From assembly GCA_947450015.1 (NCBI GenBank), contig CANFUB010000154.1, positions 1 to 6,481 on the forward strand: DNA of 6,481 nucleotides. Reading direction: 5' to 3'. The stretch is from Bacteroidota bacterium. Its GTDB lineage: Bacteria; Bacteroidota; Bacteroidia; NS11-12g; UBA955. Shown one piece after another: positions 1-5,306 of this stretch. Numbering within the stretch: the stretch's first letter is position 1; every line of letters begins with the position of its first letter. The notes under the pieces are model-generated. The model was given only the letters and a program-made list of their open reading frames with translations. It was not told where the DNA came from and did no database searches. A program made the position numbers and the translations under genes.

Positions 1-288
1 GATTTACCGACCTATTACCAATTAATGATTTCAATTTTTGGTGCTTGGTATATTGCCTTGCCAATATTATTGTTCACCAATTATTGGTTATTGGCCATTG
101 GCATGTTGGTATTCAAAGATTTCATCCAACTGTTTCAAATCATGAACATCAACAAAAAATTAAATTTAAAAATAGAACATCCAATAGCTGTTTTATTTTA
201 CGATGTCTATTTGTTTTTAATCATTCCAGCCACTTTGTTTTTCTTTTTCATGCCAGGCAAAACCGTTTGGAAAGGCCGAAAATATTAA
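1..288 (+). CDS. C-terminal end of a membrane protein, probable family 2 glycosyltransferase (partial)
   Basis: The reading frame is open from the first base and ends at TAA 286-288, so 95 residues of a longer protein are present. Two hydrophobic stretches are visible, at about residues 13-38 and 62-84 of the fragment, separated by a polar, Lys/Asn-rich loop. The protein ends in KTVWKGRKY; a short basic tail containing WKGR right after the last membrane helix is typical of membrane-anchored family 2 glycosyltransferases in Bacteroidota, where C-terminal helices follow the catalytic domain. The catalytic domain (DxD, QxxRW-type motifs) would lie upstream and is not in the window, so the family call rests on tail architecture alone. 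The substrate cannot be inferred. The gene converges on the minus-strand anti-sigma-like gene and the two stop codons overlap. Confidence 0.6.
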   Translation, partial: DLPTYYQLMISIFGAWYIALPILLFTNYWLLAIGMLVFKDFIQLFQIMNINKKLNLKIEHPIAVLFYDVYLFLIIPATLFFFFMPGKTVWKGRKY

Positions 289-2081
289 GGCTTAGCCGTT
301 AAGAAAGCTGTGATTTTATTCAAATCAAAAGGTTCAAAATTTATTATTTCTATGGGCTCTCCAACTTTTGCTACTTTCAAGGCCATCATCAGTTGATTGT
401 TCTTTACAACTGTCCCAACAACTAGAATTGCAGCCGAAGCAGGTGCATTGAAAAAAGTTGCCACATTCCCTGAATTGACACATTTTGCTACGGCTTTAAA
501 ATCCTTAAAGAATACTTTGACATCTGTGTTAGAAGATGGAATTTCCACTTCAAGTTTGGTAAGATCAGATTGGGTTGAAAAGAAATCGCAATTGATATAT
601 CCAAAGCTACGGGCCACAATGATATTCATGTTGTTCTTTTGCACTTTATTCTGCTCTTCGATTGGTGCTGCTGAATCGATGGCTTGTATTTTTTCTTCAG
701 ATGGCGTGTTTAGTATTTCTAATGCAGGCACTAAATCGACACTTATAATTACATTTTTTGCACCCTTGGTATTCAGGTCAACTTGATGATTGGCCACTAC
801 AAAATCTGCTGCTTCCTTGATGGCTTTTTCGGTTTTTCTATCGACTCTAAAGTTATAATCAAAACGGGTAAGGTTCCCCGCACTATCAACCCCAAAGCGC
901 AAACGCAGCTTTGACTTTAGCTTATACAATACTTTTATCTCGCTTGATTTTATGCCCTTGAAAGTATCAAACATGCTTACCACTTTCTTTGAAGTTGACA
1001 ATACATTGCGGGTATAATCATCGGTCTTAAGATTGTAAAAACCTTCGTCTGAAACGATGGTTTGAAAATAGTAACGCTCCTTCTTGCAATTGCAATCTTC
1101 ACCTACAACACGTTTAACGTATGGTACCGTTACCAAAGGAATAATCTTTACTGGTATTCTTTTTACCACCTGCTGATCCAACACCCAATTCAGATTTCCA
1201 TTGCTATCTCTTTCACCCATAAAAGTTTTCATGCGTTCGTCTTTCTCACTTGGAAAACTAATTGTATAGGTTTGATTCTTTTTTATGATGATTGAATCGC
1301 CATTGGCTTCGGCTTTGATAAAACATGAGCCACCTGTTTCTAATAATTTTGAATCTGAAGTTGTAGTTATGTTGTGCTTAAACATTTCTGCATAATCAGA
1401 ATATTCTTGCACGCTTAAAGTTACCTTGCCTTTTGGCGCTTCGCCATTGGTTAGCGCCATGGCATTGGCTGGCAAATTGATTAGGGTACCATTTTTACAC
1501 TTGATTTCATTGTCTATTTTGGGGTCAATTTCAAACACTTGATAAGTATTCTCCATCCAATTGTTACTAGGCAATGTCGAAAAAGTATCTATTTTAAATT
1601 GCATCTGTCTTCCAGTTGCTGCTTTTGTATTTTTTAATACCTCATCAATTAAGTCAGGGTAATCTACAATTGCATTGTTTCTGATGAATGGAACAAATTT
1701 TATACTATCAGCGCCTATTAATGTATCCTTTAATTCAACAGGTGATTCTGCTGAAACCTTTGGAATGGTGGTCGTTTCAATTACTGAAGGCTCATGGTGC
1801 TTTGGTTTTAACAACTGATAAGTTGCAATAAATAGAAGTGTACTAACTGCTATAACTACAATTCCAATTTTAATGAGTTTGCGCACCCATAACTCTTTTT
1901 TTGCAACCTCTATATTGCTGCGCAACCATTTTCTTTTCAGTACTTCTAAAGTATTTTCATATTCGCGCACCAATTGTGCAAATGGTGGATCGTTTTCCAT
2001 TCTTTTTTCAATGTCCTTACGCTCTTCTCCACCAAGGGTTTTGGCCGCATAGGCTTCTGCTAATTCATTATCGGTCATCAT
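285..2081 (-). CDS. Putative anti-sigma factor: single-pass membrane protein with a large periplasmic domain
   Basis: This 598-residue protein probably holds the neighbouring sigma factor inactive and releases it in response to an envelope signal; that role is inferred from context and the N-terminus. Residues 1-68 are short, charged and helical (NELAEAYAAKTLGGEE, then NDPPFAQLVREYE), like Bacteroidota anti-sigma domains. They contain no Cys or His, so this is not a zinc-binding (HxxxCxxC) type. One membrane helix spans about 69-91 with Lys/Arg on its inner side, leaving some 500 residues outside the cytoplasm. That part contains GTLINLPANAM (198-208), resembling the G-x-x-I-x-IPxNAF motif of ZU5-like beta-sandwich proteins, then LLETGGSCFIKA (246-257) and SFGYINCDFF (492-501), both familiar from uncharacterised Bacteroidota proteins. 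All six cysteines (195, 253, 330, 332, 498, 534) lie outside. The start overlaps the sigma stop as ATGA, indicating translational coupling; a second ATG follows immediately, so the first residue is uncertain. The gene is confident, the function moderately so. Confidence 0.75.
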   Translation of the reverse strand: MMTDNELAEAYAAKTLGGEERKDIEKRMENDPPFAQLVREYENTLEVLKRKWLRSNIEVAKKELWVRKLIKIGIVVIAVSTLLFIATYQLLKPKHHEPSVIETTTIPKVSAESPVELKDTLIGADSIKFVPFIRNNAIVDYPDLIDEVLKNTKAATGRQMQFKIDTFSTLPSNNWMENTYQVFEIDPKIDNEIKCKNGTLINLPANAMALTNGEAPKGKVTLSVQEYSDYAEMFKHNITTTSDSKLLETGGSCFIKAEANGDSIIIKKNQTYTISFPSEKDERMKTFMGERDSNGNLNWVLDQQVVKRIPVKIIPLVTVPYVKRVVGEDCNCKKERYYFQTIVSDEGFYNLKTDDYTRNVLSTSKKVVSMFDTFKGIKSSEIKVLYKLKSKLRLRFGVDSAGNLTRFDYNFRVDRKTEKAIKEAADFVVANHQVDLNTKGAKNVIISVDLVPALEILNTPSEEKIQAIDSAAPIEEQNKVQKNNMNIIVARSFGYINCDFFSTQSDLTKLEVEIPSSNTDVKVFFKDFKAVAKCVNSGNVATFFNAPASAAILVVGTVVKNNQLMMALKVAKVGEPIEIINFEPFDLNKITAFLTAKP

Positions 2082-2611
2082 AATTCTTGGTTTTTAGTGT
2101 GAATGATTATTCTGGCTTTTTCCAGACATTTATATTTCATGGCCTTGGCTACTTTTTCGTTTCTAAAATCAAGTGCACTTGCTATTGCTAACATGCTCAT
2201 TTTTTTGAAGTAAAAGAATTCTAGAAGATCGGCACATTTCTTTCCTAATAATACCAACGACTTTTCCATTTGTACAAACTGGTATTCGCGCTCGTATTCT
2301 GTGCTATCTTCTTCGGCAAACAACCACTCCTCATTCAAAGTATCCAGCGGAATTTGCTTGTTTTTTCGGAGTTGATTGTACCAAATTTTTCTTCCAATGG
2401 AGTACAATAAAGTTTCGGGTTTTGAAGAAAGTGTAAAGTCGGGTTTATTAATTAATTGATAAAATACAATCATCGCATCTTGCAATACATCTTCTGCATC
2501 GGCATCAGTCCCGCTGTTGTTCTTTACCCATTTCTTAAGTGGTTTGGAGAACTTATAGAGCAGTTTAAACAACTCGACAGGCGCTATATTTTTAAAATCA
2601 ATGTCTTTCAC
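2078..2611 (-). CDS. RNA polymerase sigma-70 family (ECF-like) sigma factor
   Basis: This 177-residue protein has the two-domain layout of ECF sigma factors and should direct RNA polymerase to a specific promoter set. Region 2 covers about residues 14-82, with the core-binding segment around ADAEDVLQDAMIVFYQ (37-52) and a promoter-recognition helix near LLYSIGRKIWYNQLRK (68-83). An acidic linker (about 88-112) leads to region 4 at about 115-170, with a helix-turn-helix built from KMSMLAIASALDFRNEKVAKAM and the basic KYKCLEKAR (159-167). The start is GTG: the codon before it is an in-frame TAA, and the next in-frame Met (47) would remove half of region 2. The downstream membrane protein begins inside the stop codon, the usual arrangement for a sigma/anti-sigma pair. 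A terminator upstream separates it from miaE, so it needs a promoter within about 85 bases, where I see no clear TAnnTTTG. The family is clear; the regulon is unknown. Confidence 0.88.
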   Translation of the reverse strand: MKDIDFKNIAPVELFKLLYKFSKPLKKWVKNNSGTDADAEDVLQDAMIVFYQLINKPDFTLSSKPETLLYSIGRKIWYNQLRKNKQIPLDTLNEEWLFAEEDSTEYEREYQFVQMEKSLVLLGKKCADLLEFFYFKKMSMLAIASALDFRNEKVAKAMKYKCLEKARIIIHTKNQEL

Positions 2612-2628
2612 TTATCCATTAATAGCAT
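2608..2628 (-). CDS. Possible six-codon leader ORF overlapping the sigma GTG start
   Basis: A tiny ORF, ATG to TGA, encodes MLLMDK, and its stop overlaps the GTG start of the sigma gene as GTGA, the same geometry as the ATGA overlap at the other end of that gene. If translated, it could deliver terminating ribosomes to an otherwise weak start. A second in-frame ATG at 2619 would give only MDK. At this length such an ORF can easily arise by chance, and an extra A in the AA run before GTG would instead fuse it to the sigma factor. It is listed as a possibility only. Confidence 0.2.
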   Translation of the reverse strand: MLLMDK

Positions 2629-2695
2629 AAGGATGAAAAGGTAAACTAAATTTTAGAAAAAAATTGTAATTTAATTTTTAGACCCGTTCAATATC
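2629..2695 (-). promoter_or_regulatory. Upstream region of the sigma/anti-sigma operon, promoter not resolved
   Basis: This AT-rich stretch lies between the miaE terminator and the sigma gene and is where a promoter for the sigma/anti-sigma pair should be. I find no exact TAnnTTTG on the minus strand. The nearest candidates are TAGTTTAC and, 20 bases after a TTG, TACAATTT, both poor matches. Either the promoter is weak, or it is used by an alternative sigma factor, possibly the encoded one. Confidence 0.3.
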
Positions 2696-2713
2696 AAAAA
2701 GTCGAACCGACTT
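2696..2713 (-). terminator. Intrinsic terminator after miaE
   Basis: Read on the minus strand, AAGTCG (2713-2708) and CGACTT (2704-2699) form a perfect six-base-pair stem around a GTT loop, followed by a run of T. The stem overlaps the last two bases of the miaE stop codon. It is short, so it may leak, but the stem plus T-run is unambiguous. It should end the transporter-miaE transcript before the sigma gene. Confidence 0.65.
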
Positions 2714-3314
2714 AATGAATCCTATCGCCCCTCAATTCGAGACTGCGCAAGATATCAGCTTCCATTAATAGAAATTCTTCCCAGCGTTTCATGACGTATT
2801 CTGCTGGTAAAACTGTTTTTGCCAAATGTATAAAGACATGGTAATGGCCTGCCTCGCTCTCCATAAATTCTCTGTAAAAAGCTTTCAGTCCCTCGTCATG
2901 TATATGCAAACTCAATAATCTAAAGCGCTCGCAGCTCCTGGCCTCAATCATGGCACTGATGAGCAATTTCTCTACCATCACTTCTTTGGGCTTTAATCCC
3001 ATTTTTTCTAAGGCAAATAATTTCTTTACATATTCATCTTTGCGAGGTGAGAGTAATTTTAGGTTTCGTTTTTTCAATTCCTCTATCACCCTGCGAAAGT
3101 GGGCCCACTCTTCTTCAACAATAGGCGTCACCTTATCGATAATGCCATCCACATAAGCATATTTAACAATCAGCGAAATGCCTGTAGTGGCGGCCTTTTG
3201 CTCGCACCAAGCATGATCACTCAATATTTCTTCAATGTTCATTTCAGCAATGTTCACCCAACGCGGGTCGGTGGCCATTTGCAGTCCTAGTTTTGTTTTT
3301 TGATTGTCTTGCAT
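2712..3314 (-). CDS. miaE: tRNA-(ms2io6A37) hydroxylase MiaE
   Basis: MiaE is a cytoplasmic diiron enzyme that uses O2 to hydroxylate the isopentenyl group of ms2i6A at position 37 of tRNAs reading codons that begin with U, giving ms2io6A. The 200-residue length fits the family, and the N-terminus is highly characteristic: LGLQMATDPRWVNIAEMN (9-26), then EILSDHAWCEQKAA (29-42). The ferritin-like four-helix set of probable iron ligands is complete: Glu38, the E-x-x-H pair Glu69/His72, Glu124 within IEARSCERF (122-130), and the pair Glu154/His157 within SEAGHY. The start ATG overlaps the stop of the upstream MFS gene by one base (TGATG), so the two are cotranscribed and probably translationally coupled. 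A terminator follows directly. The enzyme presupposes MiaA and MiaB elsewhere in the genome. Confidence 0.95.
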   Translation of the reverse strand: MQDNQKTKLGLQMATDPRWVNIAEMNIEEILSDHAWCEQKAATTGISLIVKYAYVDGIIDKVTPIVEEEWAHFRRVIEELKKRNLKLLSPRKDEYVKKLFALEKMGLKPKEVMVEKLLISAMIEARSCERFRLLSLHIHDEGLKAFYREFMESEAGHYHVFIHLAKTVLPAEYVMKRWEEFLLMEADILRSLELRGDRIH

Positions 3315-4546
3315 CAGTTAATTTCGTGGTAATCCAAATCTTTGCTAAAGGTTTCCTTCGTAAAATAAATGGCCAACAACGAGATGCCTAGACACACGCC
3401 CCCAACAATAAAGGCAGCCGATTGGTGACTCATACTGTCTGCAAGTGCTTTATAACTTAAAGTAATGGGCACCACCAAACCTCTTACAAAGTTAGGGGCT
3501 GTATTGGTAACAGTACTTCTAATATTTGTACCAAAACTTTCTGAAGCCACTTGTACAAACAAGGCCCAAAAACCAGTACCGAAGCCCAACAAGAAAGTAA
3601 CCCATCTAAAATGACCGATGGTCATAGAAGGGGTAGTTAAATAATAAATAATAACCATGGCCGAAATGCCCATGTAAATTAAGATCACCTTTCTTCTGCT
3701 CTTTAACAGTTGACTTAATAAACCACACAACAAATCACCTGCAGATAAACCTATATAGGCGTACATTACAGCTTGCCCAACCATTTTTTCTTTTGGAAAG
3801 CCATCGGATAATACCACAAAATCGGGTGAAAGGTTTATCAATACTGCAATCATAAACCAAATGGGCACGCCAATGAGGATACAGTTGAGGTACTTTATAA
3901 AGGTCGAACGTTTTTTAAACAACATCATAATATTGCCGCGTTGTACATTGACTGCAGCTTTCGCACTTTTGTACATGCCCGATTCTAAAGCACCTGCTCT
4001 TAAGGCCAAGAGGGCCAATCCCAGTCCGCCCCCAATAAAATAAGAAGTTTGCCAAGCAAATCTGCCACCAATTTGCGAGGCCACTACAGCCCCTAAGGCG
4101 CCAAAAGATACAATGATCATGGTGCCGATACCGCGTTTGTCCTTGTGCAAAGTTTCGCTAACGAGGGTAATCCCAGCACCCAATTCTCCAGCCAAACCAA
4201 TACCCGCAATAAATCTACAGATAATATACTGTGGCATATTTTGCACCAAGCCATTGGCAATATTGGCCAATGAATACATCAAGATAGAGCCGAACAAAAC
4301 AGAAATTCTGCCTTTCTTATCACCCAAAATGCCCCAAACAAGTCCGCCCAGCATCATGCCAAACATTTGCCAATTAAAAAGGATGTGCTCGGAGGCTTTG
4401 AATTCGGCCCCCACTATGCCAATACTTTTTAAACTTTCGGCTTTTACAACGTTGTAAAGAATTAAATCATAAATATCGACAAAATAACCAAGGGCCGCTA
4501 TTACCACGATCCAATAGACATTTCTAGGGTTTTCCGACTGTTGCAT
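3314..4546 (-). CDS. MFS transporter, metabolite/carboxylate-type (substrate unknown)
   Basis: This 410-residue inner-membrane protein shows twelve hydrophobic segments in two groups of six, with a loop at about 184-215 (including KKRSTF) in the middle, the normal MFS plan. Signatures seen are Asp24 and Asp27 in the first helix (FVDIYDL), the loop 2-3 motif GGLVWGILGDKKGR (67-80), RFIAGIGLAGELGAG (111-125) in helix 4, and ASESFGTNIRST (334-345) after helix 10, comparable to the ESFPTxxR element of sugar and metabolite porters. Together these resemble proton symporters for organic acids or related metabolites (AAHS, MHS or SHS families) more than drug exporters, but the substrate cannot be read from sequence. 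The ATG start keeps the first helix intact; the next Met is residue 61. It is the first gene of a two-gene unit with miaE. A promoter-like TAGTTTTG lies only five bases before the start, so the mRNA may be nearly leaderless. Confidence 0.85.
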   Translation of the reverse strand: MQQSENPRNVYWIVVIAALGYFVDIYDLILYNVVKAESLKSIGIVGAEFKASEHILFNWQMFGMMLGGLVWGILGDKKGRISVLFGSILMYSLANIANGLVQNMPQYIICRFIAGIGLAGELGAGITLVSETLHKDKRGIGTMIIVSFGALGAVVASQIGGRFAWQTSYFIGGGLGLALLALRAGALESGMYKSAKAAVNVQRGNIMMLFKKRSTFIKYLNCILIGVPIWFMIAVLINLSPDFVVLSDGFPKEKMVGQAVMYAYIGLSAGDLLCGLLSQLLKSRRKVILIYMGISAMVIIYYLTTPSMTIGHFRWVTFLLGFGTGFWALFVQVASESFGTNIRSTVTNTAPNFVRGLVVPITLSYKALADSMSHQSAAFIVGGVCLGISLLAIYFTKETFSKDLDYHEIN

Positions 4547-4551
4547 GGTCG

Positions 4552-4559
4552 CAAAACTA
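4552..4559 (-). promoter_or_regulatory. Candidate -7 element for the MFS-miaE operon
   Basis: On the minus strand TAGTTTTG matches the Bacteroidota -7 consensus TAnnTTTG at every fixed base. Its last base is only five bases from the ATG, which would put the transcription start at or beside the start codon. No TTG is found at the expected upstream distance of about 19-21 bases. The same octamer also occurs inside miaE on the other strand, so chance occurrence is plausible. Confidence 0.4.
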
Positions 4560-4608
4560 TCAATTTTATTGAGAAAATGATGCCTCAGAAAAAATATTTT
4601 AAAAAGGG

Positions 4609-4641
4609 TTTGGTTATTTAATAAGATTTTCCCTACTTTTG
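4609..4641 (+). promoter_or_regulatory. Promoter of the rpmB-rpmG-DUF4295 operon
   Basis: TTTG at 4609-4612 and TACTTTTG at 4634-4641, separated by 21 bases, fit the Bacteroidota housekeeping promoter (TTTG/TTG at -33 and TAnnTTTG at -7). The tract upstream is very A/T-rich, as expected for a strong ribosomal-protein promoter. Transcription should begin near 4646-4649, leaving a leader of roughly 15 bases before rpmB that is A-rich and has no Shine-Dalgarno sequence. Confidence 0.8.
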
Positions 4642-4662
4642 CAGTCCCAAAAAATTTAAATC

Positions 4663-4896
4663 ATGTCACGTATTTGTGATCTAACAGGAAAAAAAGCATT
4701 AGCGGGTAACAACGTATCGCATAGTAATCATAAAACTAAGCGTAGATTCCATGTAAATTTACAGGAAAAACGTTTCTTTATCCCAGAAACAGGTGAGTGG
4801 ATCAGATTAAAAGTATCTACATCTGCGATTAGAACTATCAATAAAATTGGTATCACCGAGGCCTTAAACAGAGTATTCAAGAAAGGAAGCATATAA
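4663..4896 (+). CDS. rpmB: 50S ribosomal protein L28 (bL28)
   Basis: L28 is a structural protein of the large ribosomal subunit. The 77-residue product starts with SRICDLTGKKALAGNNVSHS, the classic L28 N-terminus, continues through KTKRRFHVNLQEKRF (24-38) and ends with the VSTSAIRTINKIG block (51-63), all diagnostic. It carries a single Cys (residue 5), so it is a form without the zinc-binding cysteine set. It is the first gene after a good promoter, and rpmG starts one base after its stop, so the two share an mRNA. No Shine-Dalgarno sequence is present before the ATG, only an A/T-rich stretch. Confidence 0.97.
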   Translation: MSRICDLTGKKALAGNNVSHSNHKTKRRFHVNLQEKRFFIPETGEWIRLKVSTSAIRTINKIGITEALNRVFKKGSI

Positions 4897-4897
4897 T

Positions 4898-5080
4898 ATG
4901 GCAAAGAGAGGTAATCGCATACAAGTAATATTGGAGTGTACAGAACAAAAAAATTCTGACGTAGCTGGCATGAGCCGTTATATCACCACCAAAAATAAAA
5001 AAACAACCACTGAGAGAATTGAATTGAAAAAATACAATCCTTTCATGAAGAAAGTTACTTTACACAAAGAAATTAAATAA
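4898..5080 (+). CDS. rpmG: 50S ribosomal protein L33 (bL33), zinc-free form
   Basis: L33 is a small protein of the large subunit near the tRNA exit site. The 60-residue sequence has the family blocks MAKRGNRIQVILECTE at the N-terminus, SRYITTKNK (26-34), ERIELKKYNPFMKK (39-52) and the ending HKEIK. Only one cysteine (14) remains: the second CxxC pair found in zinc-binding L33 is replaced by NPFMKK, so this is the C-minus paralogue type. That form is normal in this phylum and does not indicate decay. It sits one base after rpmB and nine bases before the DUF4295 gene. Confidence 0.96.
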   Translation: MAKRGNRIQVILECTEQKNSDVAGMSRYITTKNKKTTTERIELKKYNPFMKKVTLHKEIK

Positions 5081-5089
5081 TAATTAATC

Positions 5090-5242
5090 ATGGCAAAGAA
5101 AGTTGTTGCAACATTAAAGACCGCTGGCGAAGGCAAAGATTTCGTAAAAGTATTCAAAGCTGTAAAGTCTAAAAACGGAGCCTACTCATTTAAAGAAGAA
5201 ATAGTATCTGGTGAAGATGCTAAAACCTACTTTAAAAAATAA
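5090..5242 (+). CDS. DUF4295 family small protein, probable Bacteroidota-specific ribosomal protein
   Basis: This 50-codon gene encodes a basic protein starting MAKKVVATLKTAGEGKDF, followed by VKVFKAVKSKNGAYSFKEE (19-37) and ending TYFKK. It matches my recollection of DUF4295, a Bacteroidota family of about 50 residues that usually follows rpmG. Small size, many lysines and cotranscription with two large-subunit proteins suggest a ribosomal role. From memory, a structure of the Flavobacterium johnsoniae ribosome contained a new large-subunit protein named bL38; I think it is this family, but cannot check that here. The start codon is set by the conserved MAKK opening and a nine-base gap after rpmG. 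The terminator that follows makes it the last gene of the operon. Confidence 0.88.
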   Translation: MAKKVVATLKTAGEGKDFVKVFKAVKSKNGAYSFKEEIVSGEDAKTYFKK

Positions 5243-5261
5243 TAAAACTCATTTATAAATT

Positions 5262-5287
5262 GAGCCTCCGGAAACGGGGGCTTTTTT
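5262..5287 (+). terminator. Intrinsic terminator of the rpmB operon
   Basis: GCCTCCG (5264-5270) pairs with CGGGGGC (5275-5281), with one G-U wobble, around a GAAA tetraloop of the stable GNRA class, and a run of six T follows. A5263 and G5262 can extend the stem into the T-run. This GC-rich hairpin stands out sharply from its AT-rich surroundings and lies 19 bases after the DUF4295 stop, so the ribosomal transcript should end here, at least in part. Confidence 0.9.
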
Positions 5288-5306
5288 ATTCAAAATACTA
5301 TCAGAT

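Noticed and set aside
289..297. GGCTTAGCC hairpin just after the shared stop codons, a possible bidirectional terminator
   Set aside because: The stem is only three base pairs and there is no T-run on either strand; it also lies within the last codons of the minus-strand gene.
397..786. 129-codon plus-strand ORF inside the anti-sigma-like gene
   Set aside because: It is antisense to a well-supported coding frame, has no recognisable domain and is the usual by-product of AT-rich coding sequence. The ORFs at 1062-1295 and 1901-2083 were dropped for the same reason.
3288..3295. TAGTTTTG promoter-like octamer on the plus strand
   Set aside because: It lies inside miaE on the antisense strand with no gene downstream on plus, and six fixed bases recur by chance in AT-rich DNA.
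4113..4457. 114-codon plus-strand ORF within the MFS gene
   Set aside because: It is antisense to transporter helices carrying family motifs, and no promoter or family resemblance is seen.
4898..5080. Loss of zinc-binding cysteines in L33 as a sign of gene decay
   Set aside because: Cysteine-poor L33 is a well-known functional variant, and the rest of the protein is fully conserved with an intact frame.
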